Shown here: piece after piece, positions 1 through 9,472 of the stretch
How the letters are laid out: each line of letters starts with the position of its first letter
How positions within the stretch are numbered: position 1 is the first letter of the stretch
Assembly (NCBI GenBank): GCA_911728435.2
Contig: OU452209.1
Location: 10,584,869-10,648,868 of the forward strand
Length of the DNA stretch: 64,000 bases
Source of the DNA: Apoderus coryli
Lineage: Eukaryota; Arthropoda; Insecta; Coleoptera; Attelabidae
Direction of reading: 5' to 3'
The notes under the pieces: generated by a model
Databases searched by the model: none
What the model was told of the DNA's origin: nothing
What the model saw: the letters and a program-made list of their open reading frames with translations, nothing else
Translations under genes and position numbers: made by a program

Positions 1-395
1 TATTATGCAAATTGCCCTCGGTTTTAGTGATAAGTAAGATGATATTATAAAAATATACCTGTTCCATTTGAAAAAATTGACTTTCAACTATTTTTCTAAC
101 ATCGTTTTCAGTATACTTTTTTGACCACTCTGTATGAACAAATCTGAAAATATGTTGTAAATGATATTTGTTCCAAGCTCAGTAAGTTATTATCTATGAA
201 AGCGACATTAACATATTATGGTAATGGTAGATCATAACATATTTATTTTCAGATTTGTACATACAGAGTGGTCAAAAAAGTATACTGAAAACGATGTTAG
301 AAAAACAGTTGAAAGTCAATTTTTTCAAATGGAACAGGTATATTTTTATTATATCATCTTACTTATCACTAAAAACGAGGGCAATTTTGTAATAG
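1..395. repeat. Foldback (inverted) repeat cut by the window edge
   Basis: Bases 1-152 are the reverse complement of about 243-395 with only scattered mismatches, around a 90-bp unpaired spacer. The inner ends of both arms carry a motif resembling a mariner terminus (TACAGAGTGGTC and its complement), pointing towards the spacer. The element probably extends left of the window. No coding potential is evident; the 74-codon open frame here only reflects the arm sequence. Confidence 0.85.
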
Positions 396-502
396 GTTGT
401 CGATTCCGAAAATGCATAGTTCTCGAAATAAGGCAATTATAACATTATATGGAACAGAACCAAATAAGCTTTAAAAAATGACCCATTTATAAAAGCTAGA
501 TA

Positions 503-1911
503 CCGGGTTATTCACGCTTTATGGTGCGGAATATTGTGGCCAAACTACTTGACTTTCAAAAAGTTTCATTTGTGGGACGTGTAGGCATCTACTATGGGTA
601 CTTTTTAAAATTGGTTTCATATTATACAGGGGGTCCCAAATAACCCAAAAGTATCAAAGTTGTGTTTTTTTAAATGGAATCCTTCACTTCGATATTCTTT
701 TTTGAAAGCTACGGCTAACTCTTGTCAACATTTGTGGGGTATCAGTTTGAAAAGCATCTCATATGCGTATTTTCATATCGTGTGGTGTTGTTGGAGACGC
801 CTTGTAGACAATTCCTTTCACGTATCCACATAAAAAGATATCCGTAGGACTTAAATCCATTTCTTCCAATCCACCTGTTCTGAAAATTGGTATCCAAAAA
901 ATTAACGAGTCTCGTCTCTAATTGAAACCACATGGTTGTTCTCCTGTTTAAAGGAATTTCTACAGGACGTTGGTGTAGAAGAAAATCGAGAAACGTCAAA
1001 CAATTTAATCATCCCTCAACAAAATTGGAGTCCTATTAAATATGGGTCCAATGTTCCACCCTACACATTAATGGACCACCTATTTTGATTGCTGATAATT
1101 CTGTATTCATGCGGATTTGAGTCAGAATAATAATGGTAGTTGTGTCTGTTCACGGGACCATTGTTGTGAAATGTACATTCGTCACTAAATAACACATTAT
1201 CATAAAATATTTCATGTGCTGCCACTTCATCTAACACCCAAATGCAAAATTCAATTCTATTGTCAAAATCATTTCCAGAAAGCTTTGACAAAGCTGAATT
1301 TTAAAAGCATGAAATCTATGTTTTCTAAGCACTCGTGAAATATTTGCCTGACTAATATTGGTGTTTTCGGATATCTGATTTTGACTAATAATAGGATTTT
1401 CAATAACTGAACCGATTATAGCAAAAATAGTTTCTTCATTTTCGGAGACAGTTTTTCTTGTAACGTATTTCTTATAGCTAACACTTCCAGTTTCCTTGAA
1501 CTGATTTGATAGTCTCTCAAAATCAGCTGGGCTTAGATGGTTTCGTATGGGAAACCTTTGAGCATAAACTCGAGAAGCCAATAAAGAATATTGATGACAT
1601 TCTCCAAGGATCAATATCATAATCAATACGTTCTTCTTTTAAGTAACAATCTTCATTTTAACAAAGCAACACCAAAACTAACAATATTGTAAATCAATAA
1701 CACTAGTAAGGGATGAACAACAAATTAAATTGATGCCAAAACGCGGAGACTTAGCTATAGAACACTCTAATACCATTCGACAGGTAATTAGTAAGTACAT
1801 CGCTATGTAAGTTCAGAAATATGACGTTCCAATTAAATTAATGAAGTTAAAGCAACTTAAAGTTCTTATTTAGTAGTTTTAATTTTTGGCCATAAAGCCT
1901 GAATAACCCTG
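503..1911 (-). mobile_element. mariner-like element copy A (DD41D type), short TIRs
   Basis: The ends are inverted (CCGGGTTATTCACGCTTTAT on the left; the right end reads as CAGGGTTATTCAGGCTTTAT on the minus strand) and are flanked by TA on both sides (501-502 and 1912-1913). The transposase remnant lies on the minus strand. The terminal repeat is only about 25 bp here. A related copy at 11535-14137 has inverted repeats of about 670 bp. Confidence 0.85.
690..1656 (-). pseudogene. mariner-like transposase remnant (copy A)
   Basis: Broken open frames read in order on the minus strand: an N-terminal helix-turn-helix region (SQYSLLASRVYAQRFPIRNH..., about 1626-1300), then the first catalytic block (VLFSDECTFHNNGPVNRHNY, about 1195-1130), then the middle and C-terminal part (NRWIGRNGFKSYGYLFMW, about 870-830). 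The N-terminal part resembles the DUF4817-type HTH of insect mariner relatives. Frameshifts and a loss around the second and third acidic residues make it inactive. The last residues seen in copy B (after KRISK) are missing. The assignment rests on close similarity to copy B and on family motifs. Confidence 0.85.
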
Positions 1912-1972
1912 TATAAGTTTTAGTTGATTACTTAATAAAACACACATTTAATTATAAATAATTAAATTTCAG

Positions 1973-2404
1973 GACAACGATGAACTTGAAGGTATGAAAA
2001 TGATCGACTTCCAACTATCTGCTAGAGGTACACCTGTTCACGATCTGTCATACTTCTTCTACGCAGGTACATCGAAGGAACAATTTGATAAACTGGATAC
2101 TTACCTTGACATCTACTACGAATCATTCTCATCTTTTGCAAAAGAACTTAACTGTGATCCACAAGAGCTTTATCCCAAGAAGCAGCTTATTATTGATTGG
2201 AAGCAATATGCTAAATTTGGAGTGTTGTTCGCGTTTAATATTATCAGAAACAAACAATTAGATCATGATGAAATAAGTAAAATTGCAGAGTCACAAGATA
2301 AGGACTCATACACTAAAAATAACTTAGACTCGTTACAAAAACAAGCCTATTATGCTGATTGTATTGAATTACTAGAGCATGCTGTTGATTATGGAATTTT
2401 ATAA
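1973..2404 (+). CDS. EcKinase-like (CHK kinase-like) protein, last exon only
   Basis: A 3' terminal exon begins after the acceptor TTTCAG (ending 1972) in phase 0 and runs 143 codons to TAA. The peptide opens with DNDELEGMKMIDFQLSARGT; the DFQ triad is the metal-binding motif equivalent to DFG in aminoglycoside-phosphotransferase-fold kinases. The following VHDLSYFFYAG and the helical C-terminus fit the EcKinase/CHK-like family, which includes insect ecdysteroid 22-kinases and many uncharacterised insect kinases. The catalytic HxD..N segment would be in the preceding exon, which is left of the window. AATAAA-type signals follow at about 2422 and 2450. The substrate cannot be assigned. The alternative, a processed fragment, is unlikely given the clean splice acceptor and intact frame. 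Confidence 0.85.
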   Translation, partial: DNDELEGMKMIDFQLSARGTPVHDLSYFFYAGTSKEQFDKLDTYLDIYYESFSSFAKELNCDPQELYPKKQLIIDWKQYAKFGVLFAFNIIRNKQLDHDEISKIAESQDKDSYTKNNLDSLQKQAYYADCIELLEHAVDYGIL

Positions 2405-2572
2405 TTAATATTAAAGATTTTAATAAAAAAAGTTCAGCTATGTATTAATATAATAAATACTAATGCTCCCTTTCCGAAACACAGGGTATCAACATTAGAA
2501 TTAGTAGTAAAAGTAGGCATAACATGAAATGCATTCAGACTCCCTTTCAAATGATGAATAAAATGAAATATA

Positions 2573-4503
2573 CCGGGTGTCCCACCGGGAAGGGATTCGA
2601 TCGATTATGAAGAAACTACAAGGTGGAACAATCTGAAAATCTGGTGTAGTACTTAGGTCGACGGGACCAATTCGGCTAAAATGTTTTCAAAAATCTAGCA
2701 CTTCCGGTTATACCAAAAATGGGTGTTAACTTCCCTATTTCAAATACGACCCTATATAAATTATATATTTTTTGGATTCTCCTTGTAATTCTAAACATAT
2801 TTCAAGTATCCTATGTGGTACCTAATTAGTAAATGTTAATACAGGATATTTGAAAAAAGGATAAAAAATCAAATTGAAAAAAGTGTCAAAATTCAAAATT
2901 TTTAAATGGCAACATTTTATATTTTGTTAATTTTTTTGCATCAAAAATAAGGGCAAGTTTATAAAAGGATGTCTATCCCAAAAACTGATAGTTTTCAAAA
3001 TATTGGCAATTTTACATTTTTCTATTACAATATAGTGATATGAATTTGAAATTTAATTGATTTTAGTTGACCATGATGGCTTTAGATAGCAAATAAATAT
3101 GACACTTGACAAAAATAATCAACAATTATGACAAATTGTAGTAGTAATAATCATGGCGGGCGTATAAATTATACTAACGAATACTATCTAAATTTATTTA
3201 TTATTTTTGGAGAAGGTGACAGAGTGATAACAAGAACGTGTGATAACATTTGCTACCAAATACCCAGAAAAACATATGTATGATACAAACTTATCTAAGG
3301 TCAACTCATAAAAAAAATTACTTTAACAAATGATCAAAATTTTGACCTTGAACTTCTAAACTCTTTTCACATCTCAAAATTAATTGTTCATGTGTTGCCT
3401 GCCGAATAGATGGTTGACTCAAATTGGCAAATGCATTGCGAACTCTTTGCATACTCTTTAGTGGTCAAATGCCTGCTGTACACTTCAAGGTCAAAATATT
3501 GACCATTTGTTAAAGTATTTTTTTTATGAGTTGACCTTAGATAAGTTATGAAGTACCCCCGTTTTATTTTAGTCTTTACGGACCCGAAATTTTTGAAATT
3601 ATCTATTGTCCGTTTAACAAATTTTGGTGATGGCTTGTGTTTTTCTGGGTACCTGGCACCAAATGTATCACAAGTTTGTGACATCACTCTGTCACATTAT
3701 CCATAAATAATAAACACATTTAGATAGTATACGAGAGTATAATTTATTTATAGGCCCGCCATGATTATTACTATTAATTAATGTCTACAATTTGTCATAA
3801 TTGTTGATTATTTTTGGCAAGTGTCATATTTATTTGTAATATAAAGCCTTCATGGCCAACTAAAATCAATTAAATTTCAAATTCATATCACTATTGTAAT
3901 AGACAATTGTAAAATTGCCAATATTTTGAAAACTATCAGTTTTTGGGATTGACATCCTTTCATAAACTTGCCCTTATTTTTGATGCAAAAAAATTAAAAA
4001 AACATAACATTGCCATTTAAAAATGTCGAATTTTGACACTTTTTTCAATTTGATTTACTTTTTTTTTCAAATACCCTGTATTAATATTTACCAAAAAAAT
4101 TTACGTAGGCGCCTAAAGTAGATCTATATCTCCTAGCATATTCTAACAAATTAAATTATTAAAGCTTCCATATAATAAAAAATTTTTGTTATTCTTTATT
4201 CTGAAAACGTCATTTTTGACATAAAATTTCAAATATTTCGAAAACGGCTAATGATAGGTACAACATAGTAGGCATGAAATATGTTTAGAATTTCAAGGAG
4301 AATCCAAACAAAATATAATTTATATAGGGTCGTATTTGAAATAAGAAAGTGGACACCCATTTCTGGTATAACCGGAAGTGCTAGATTCTTGAAAACATTT
4401 TAACAGCAGCCCCATCGGCCTAAGTACTACACCAGATTTTCAGATTCTTCCACAGTGTAGTTTCTCCATAATCGATCGAATCCCTTCCCGGTGGGACACC
4501 CGG
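2573..4503. mobile_element. Long-inverted-repeat mariner derivative
   Basis: TA (2571-2572) precedes CCGGGTGTCCCACCGGGAAG and the mirror-image end is followed by TA at 4504-4505. The arms, about 2573-3350 and 3478-4503, are imperfect inverted copies of each other, so almost the whole element can fold into one hairpin. The unpaired centre and inner arms carry remnants of a mariner-type transposase (see 3388-3687). It is a non-autonomous derivative. Confidence 0.88.
3388..3687 (-). pseudogene. Transposase remnant (HTH N-terminus joined to C-terminal tail)
   Basis: The minus-strand frame reads ARYPEKHKPSPKFVKRTIDN then FKNFGSVK, typical of the first helix-turn-helix of DUF4817-type mariner transposases. 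It is followed almost directly by material from the extreme C-terminus: minus-strand codons near 3470-3340 give RVRNAF and later EKSLEVQGQNFDHLL. The catalytic core between them is gone. A second, inverted copy of the N-terminal part lies in the left arm near 3218-3275 (TKYPEKH). This is internal-deletion debris, not a gene. Confidence 0.7.
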
Positions 4504-4691
4504 TATACTTATAGATTTTCGATATAATTTTATTATTATCTCAAAAATATTCTTAAAATTTTGAGGTATTTATTACTTGTTTAACATATATCGAAAAATG
4601 AGGAATCTTATTTCGTGATTATTTTAGAGGCAAAAAACATTGACATGATTTTTTTTCATTTCATCAGCCCCCGCATAATATTTATACTTAT

Positions 4692-5210
4692 TGTGACGAA
4701 TATTAAAATGTCTCCTATGTTTAGAGATAAATAAATACATCCGGCAACACCGCGTTGGCTATACAATAGGTATTTGGTGTATATGTTCTGGAATGATCGC
4801 GACTCAAGCTAACGGGAGGTGACTCTGTACAGATTTGGTAGAATGTGCCTCGCTCATCGTACTGATATTGTCTTTAATGTTTATAAAGACAATGGTACTG
4901 ATATGGAATAAACGTACGCGCACCAGAATGTTATAGAACAAACGCGTATTTTCGAGAAAGAGAGAAAAGATATATAAAGCCAGCGAAGGACAGTCAACAG
5001 TCAACTAGTACTAGTCATGAAGTGAATAGTCTATAGTTAAGAACAGTCTTGTAAAATATAAATAGTAGAAATAAATGTAGTGAAAATAAATATAAATAGT
5101 TCTTTTAAGTTATTAGTTAATTTATGTGTTTAGTTTTTAAGTGTAAATAAATTAGTTTAAATTAAACATTTCGTTATTATTTCACACAGAGAACCCAGAA
5201 AAACGTTACA
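4692..5210 (+). repeat. Solo LTR (gypsy-type likely)
   Basis: The 519-bp unit begins TGTGACGAATATT and ends AACGTTACA, so the termini are inverted (TGTGAC/GTTACA). It is flanked by a perfect 4-bp duplication TTAT (4688-4691 and 5211-5214). A TATA-like TATATAAAG lies near 4971 and AATAAA-type signals near 5070-5095, as expected for U3 and R of an LTR. A 4-bp duplication favours the gypsy group over copia or BEL. No internal region follows, so it is a solo LTR left by recombination. Confidence 0.85.
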
Positions 5211-5910
5211 TTATGATCTTGAAATAAAAGACAACCTCCACGCAACAAAAGTCCTTAGTGGTTAGTAAAATTACAAAAAGCTACCTATTTCATCATTACA
5301 TTTATAAAGTTGTGTTGTATTAGGAGAAATGCATTAATACATTACGTGAAAAAAATCTTTAATGTTTTATGTGTTTATAAATCACATATTCTTTAATTCC
5401 TATGCTAAAAATTGTTAAATCATTAAAACTTTTTGAGCCTTATCTTATTACAATTTTCTTCTTGTAAAAATTAAAGGGAAATAGTTATATTTCAAAAATT
5501 GAGTCAACTATCTTTCAGCAATTTATATACAGGGTGTTAGTAATACGTGCGACAAACTTCAGGGGGTGATTCTGCATGAAAAAATAATGACAGTTTACCT
5601 TATCAACGTATGTCCGCAAATGCTTCGTTTCCGAGTCGGAGTGAGTTAAAGTTTTTCTTAAATCTGATTTATTTATTGCTCTGAAACCGGTAGAGATGCA
5701 AAGAAAGCATTTCAAAAATAATTTTTATTTTGAAATATCTCATTGGCGTACCAATTTTTTCTTTAAAAATATTGAATCGTTACCCGTATACGCGTCAATA
5801 ACACATTCTAATTTTAATTGCATGTCAAAAAATGCGTAATGAGTACTCGCCAAATTTCATTTTCATAGCTTGACCGGTTGCAGAGCAATAAATAAATCCT
5901 CAACTCTTAA

Positions 5911-7124
5911 CTCTTTCCGGCACATGGGTAGAAAAATTGTACCACATGAAAATACTAAGTTGCGGCACACGGGTGCATAAAGTGTACCACCTCAACAAAG
6001 TTCTGTATTGTAAAGCACAGCGACACCGTTATTATACCACATCTCTCCCCACCTGCGTAGGGTGTAAGGTAACTATTTGATTAGTTTTTTTGGAACAATA
6101 TCTGTTTGAACTTGTCCGGTGCAACATTATGTCTGAAAAAGTGAGTTTTTGCATACTTGACATTTCTTGAACGTTTATTTTTCAAATGGTAAGTATTGTA
6201 TTGTTGTTTTGTGAATATTTTAGTTCGTTGTTGTTTGGGTTCTTATTAGAAAAAATGTTTTTCGTAGTCTTAATTTTTTTTTGGTATGTTTTGAGACTAA
6301 TATCTAATCCGGAAATCGTACCACTATGCAGTAATATTCAACAAAGTTAAAATTTTCAGGTGTTGCGGTTTCAAAAGAGATAATGCGTTCACCACGTTAT
6401 TATGATAAATTGGTCAGTATGACAACAGAACAGCTATTTGATGAGTTGGAAACAATTGGAATACCAAGTGATGCTGAATCCATCGACTTGAATGAGTCGG
6501 ATGACCACGAAATTGACGTAGATTTTCAGGCTCAAAATATAAATTTACAGTGATTACCTGATGATGATATTCCTTTAGCAAGCTATCTAAATAACAACAC
6601 GCAGATGAATGAAAATAAAAGAGGTCCCGTAGTTTCATGGTCCGAAGGAAATGTGGCCAATATTGCGACAGTTTCCCATTGAAATAAGGTTCACATCAGC
6701 TGATCATCCACCAGCCCGCTCCACTAGAAGACGCTGTGCTAGGTGCAGTACAAGAGCACACCAAGTTCGTACTGAATGGTCCTGTACCGTAGGCAAGGTA
6801 CCCTTATGTCTCGGCAAATAAAAAAGTTGTTTTCAGGAGTATCACAAAAACTAATTTTAGCTTGTAACTTTATTTTTTTTTAATAAATCTGGTCTAATAA
6901 GAAACATTATTCGTTTTATATTTTGTTCTTACCGGCACACTGGTACATACGTTGTACCACACTGTAGCTGTCAAATTGACATAATGAAGTTTGGAAAATC
7001 ATCATTTTTTACTTATTCTAATACGTATCTCATATTTTGTCTAAAAAAATTGTATTTATTAAATACTTTTTTTTACTGTGCTGCATAGGTACGAATGAGT
7101 AGCAAAATTCTGTGCCGAAAAGAG
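5911..7124 (+). mobile_element. piggyBac-type element 1, internally deleted
   Basis: TTAA at 5907-5910 and 7125-7128 flanks inverted ends (CTCTTTCCGGCACA and CTCTTTTCGGCACA), the hallmark of piggyBac transposition. Internal repeats of the pattern GGCACA..GGT........GTACCAC occur near 5918, 5962 and 6933, as subterminal sites. At 1.2 kb it is about half the usual length and keeps only the ends of a transposase gene. Confidence 0.9.
6383..6821 (+). pseudogene. piggyBac transposase remnant (N-terminus joined to cysteine-rich C-terminus)
   Basis: The frame from ATG 6383 gives MRSPRYYDKLVSMTTEQLFD and an acidic stretch typical of piggyBac transposase N-termini, with a stop at about 6551 and continued similarity to VVSWSEGNVANI. 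The C-terminus, in another frame, reads RRRCARCSTRAHQVRTEWSC then TVGKVPLCLGK, matching the cysteine-rich terminal zinc-binding domain. The whole DDE catalytic core between them is missing. Non-functional. Confidence 0.8.
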
Positions 7125-7245
7125 TTAACTGAATGTGGACCGTAAACGAAGCATTCGCGGACATACGTTTATGTAGCAAACTGTCATTATTTTTTCATGC
7201 AGAATTATCTCCTGAAGTTTGTCGCACTTATTTACTAACACCCTG

Positions 7246-9349
7246 TATATAATATATGTTGTTGAAAGAAGCTGACTCCATTTTTGAAATAACAGGCCGT
7301 AGGAATTGTGCGCACTTAAGCGAAAATCTTTTCACTAATAATACCGTTGTAGATAATTTAAATGTAATTATCGTAATACTCGTAATATTGCTATTTAGTT
7401 TACTTTTATACTAATCTAATCTATATTAGGAGAAACAAAAAGTATTTAAAGCAGAATATGTCGAAAAGCATAAAAGTGCTCTTGCGCACGAATCTCCGCC
7501 ATTGCGGGTAACTATGCGCATATATTGGGGAATGGTGCGCATTAAAAATATTATGATAACATCAAAACTTACTTTGGAAAAATTTATTGAATTTTTGGAA
7601 CATAAAAAAATTCATAATATTATCTCCTAATCTAAGCATAAGTCACACTTATAATTCATAGTTCTCGTTGTTTTCCGAATTCTCCGCAAATATCACAAAC
7701 TAAATAAAAATCATATAGAAAAAATCTAGTAACGCCATCTAGGTGTCACCCTATGGCTTTTTGAATGACCTAATATACCTACCTAACTTTTTTCTTTTAA
7801 CACTCGTATCTACACCAAAATTTAGCTCAGAGTTTAGGCGCTATCGTGGAAGAATACTTGCAGACACACGACATACCTAATATATTTATTTCGAGTCGGC
7901 TTAAATTTCATATTAAGTACATAAATACTTAACTATTATTTAAATAAATAGTAGATACCTAATACATAATATTAGGTATGTATTTAAAACTTGTTAAGAC
8001 AGTTTTAAACAAATTAAACGTTCCCACATTTTTTTTAAATTACTAGGTAGGTACCTATAAATATTACATATTATTTAGGCAACCAATTTATTGCAAAATT
8101 GTATCAAGAGAACAGCAAGCTTAAAAACAGTCCAGCAATAATAATAATAATCTTGTTTTAAATTAGGTACAACTTTCACCAAATTCTGCTTTAAAAGTAC
8201 CTACAAAATTCTATGACCGTATCTTGATTTGCATAATTAGGTGATTTCCAATCATTTAGTAAGAAACATTATTGTGCCTTAGAAGATCTTAAAATAGAGT
8301 TCCTACATAATATTAAAACAAATTTTGGTCAATTAATTTCCAAAATATCAACACTTAAAAGCAAATCGAAAAATTTAAAGGGACGCCTGGTCGCGATCTG
8401 ATTGGTTAAAAAAACAATACCTAACTCCCATTAATGTCATGCGGCACCTTTTCGTGTTACACCGGGGGTCTATTGAAAACTGGCAAATCGAAAAATTGAG
8501 AGATCCGAGGCAACATTGTGCTAACTTCGTAGGCCGTGCCTCTCTCCGCTTGATAGTTCTACTTCACGGTTTTCAAGAATTGCCCACCTGAAAACTTAGG
8601 TAAGTATTGCGGGTGGCGTAAGATTCCCATAAGTTTAGCAGTTTAGTTCCGTCATTAAAACAATGGTTCAGTCCTGTCATTATCTTTATAAAGACAATGG
8701 TCCTGTATAATTGATGCTTTAAACTTTAAATGAAATGAGTTTTAGCTCTCGAGACATGGTTTGACTTATATTTTAGCTTAAACTTAACGTTTTGTTGGTG
8801 TTTAACTTCGACTTAGTTATTTCCATAATATAAAAAGTCTTTAATAAGTGTTTATCTGCCAAATCAATCTACTTTTCTCTCTTTTCCCAATAAACATCGA
8901 TTAAATTAGTTGAATGAGTGTGATGAGATTCTTGAATAAATTCATAAGTGGATTGTTGCCTTTTGTAAAAGGCTGGCGCGATAATAAGTTTGTTCTGTCA
9001 AGCGTTCAAAACCACAGCATTTTATTTTCAGCAACGCTGTTCTCATTATTTAGTATGCTGTACCCACAGAAATCTTATTTATGTACTCTAGATATCATTG
9101 TCTTTTCAAGAAAATGTCTAGATATTAATTATGATTTATGATATCTGTGGCTGTACCACGGTCCGATCGATCGATCTACTCCCCGGTGTTCAAGAATAGC
9201 TCATATTAAAAAAAGTCATAGGTTATGTTCTGATATTTTTATTTATTTATGTTATGTTATGCATTTTTATCGAAATTTCGGTTTAAAGTTTAAACTCAAT
9301 TATTTTGTTCATATTATAACTTTAAAATTTACAAAAAGAGTAATTAGTT
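7246..9349. other. Intergenic stretch and presumed HPF1 upstream region
   Basis: No gene is seen. The first 50 bases pair with 5482-5529 (see findings). Near 7826-7880 is a fragment of a dispersed repeat also present at 56876. Around 8395-8590 the sequence is more GC-rich than its surroundings and may belong to the HPF1 promoter or 5' leader. A short palindrome built on TCTTTATAAAGA lies at 8661-8703. The 75-codon open frame at 8914 has no recognisable feature and looks fortuitous. Confidence 0.6.
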
Positions 9350-9472
9350 ATGAGTGATTTTGATCCATCCACTGATAAGAAAGACAGTCGCGCTGCTTGC
9401 AAATATGGCTCTAAATGTTATCAAACGAATCCGGCTCATTTAGAAAAATACAAACATCCTCCTAAGCGAGAG
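9350..9472 (+). CDS. HPF1: HPF1 exon 1 (PBZ zinc finger)
   Basis: ATG at 9350 opens MSDFDPSTDKK; the PBZ motif follows as CKYGSKCYQTNPAHLEKYKH, with spacing C-x5-C-x6-H-x5-H. PBZ fingers bind poly(ADP-ribose). The donor is GAG|GTATGT at 9473, phase 0. This exon is too short and too atypical for ordinary ORF finding; it was placed by motif, splice signal and family knowledge that arthropod HPF1 carries a PBZ. Confidence 0.88.

Larger units (their letters stand above)
5530..7245. mobile_element. Foldback mariner-type MITE (copy 1) interrupted by piggyBac
   Basis: Ends CAGGGTGTTAGTA (5530) and its complement ending at 7245 are flanked by TA. Left arm 5530-5715 pairs with about 5850-5910 plus 7125-7245, so before the piggyBac insertion the element was about 500 bp and nearly palindromic. 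The same family recurs at 32859-35782. It has no coding capacity of its own here. Confidence 0.85.

Noticed and set aside
1..1972. Upstream exons of the EcKinase-like gene within the window
   Set aside because: No frame with the HxD..N catalytic segment was found between the left edge and 1972; the region is transposon sequence.
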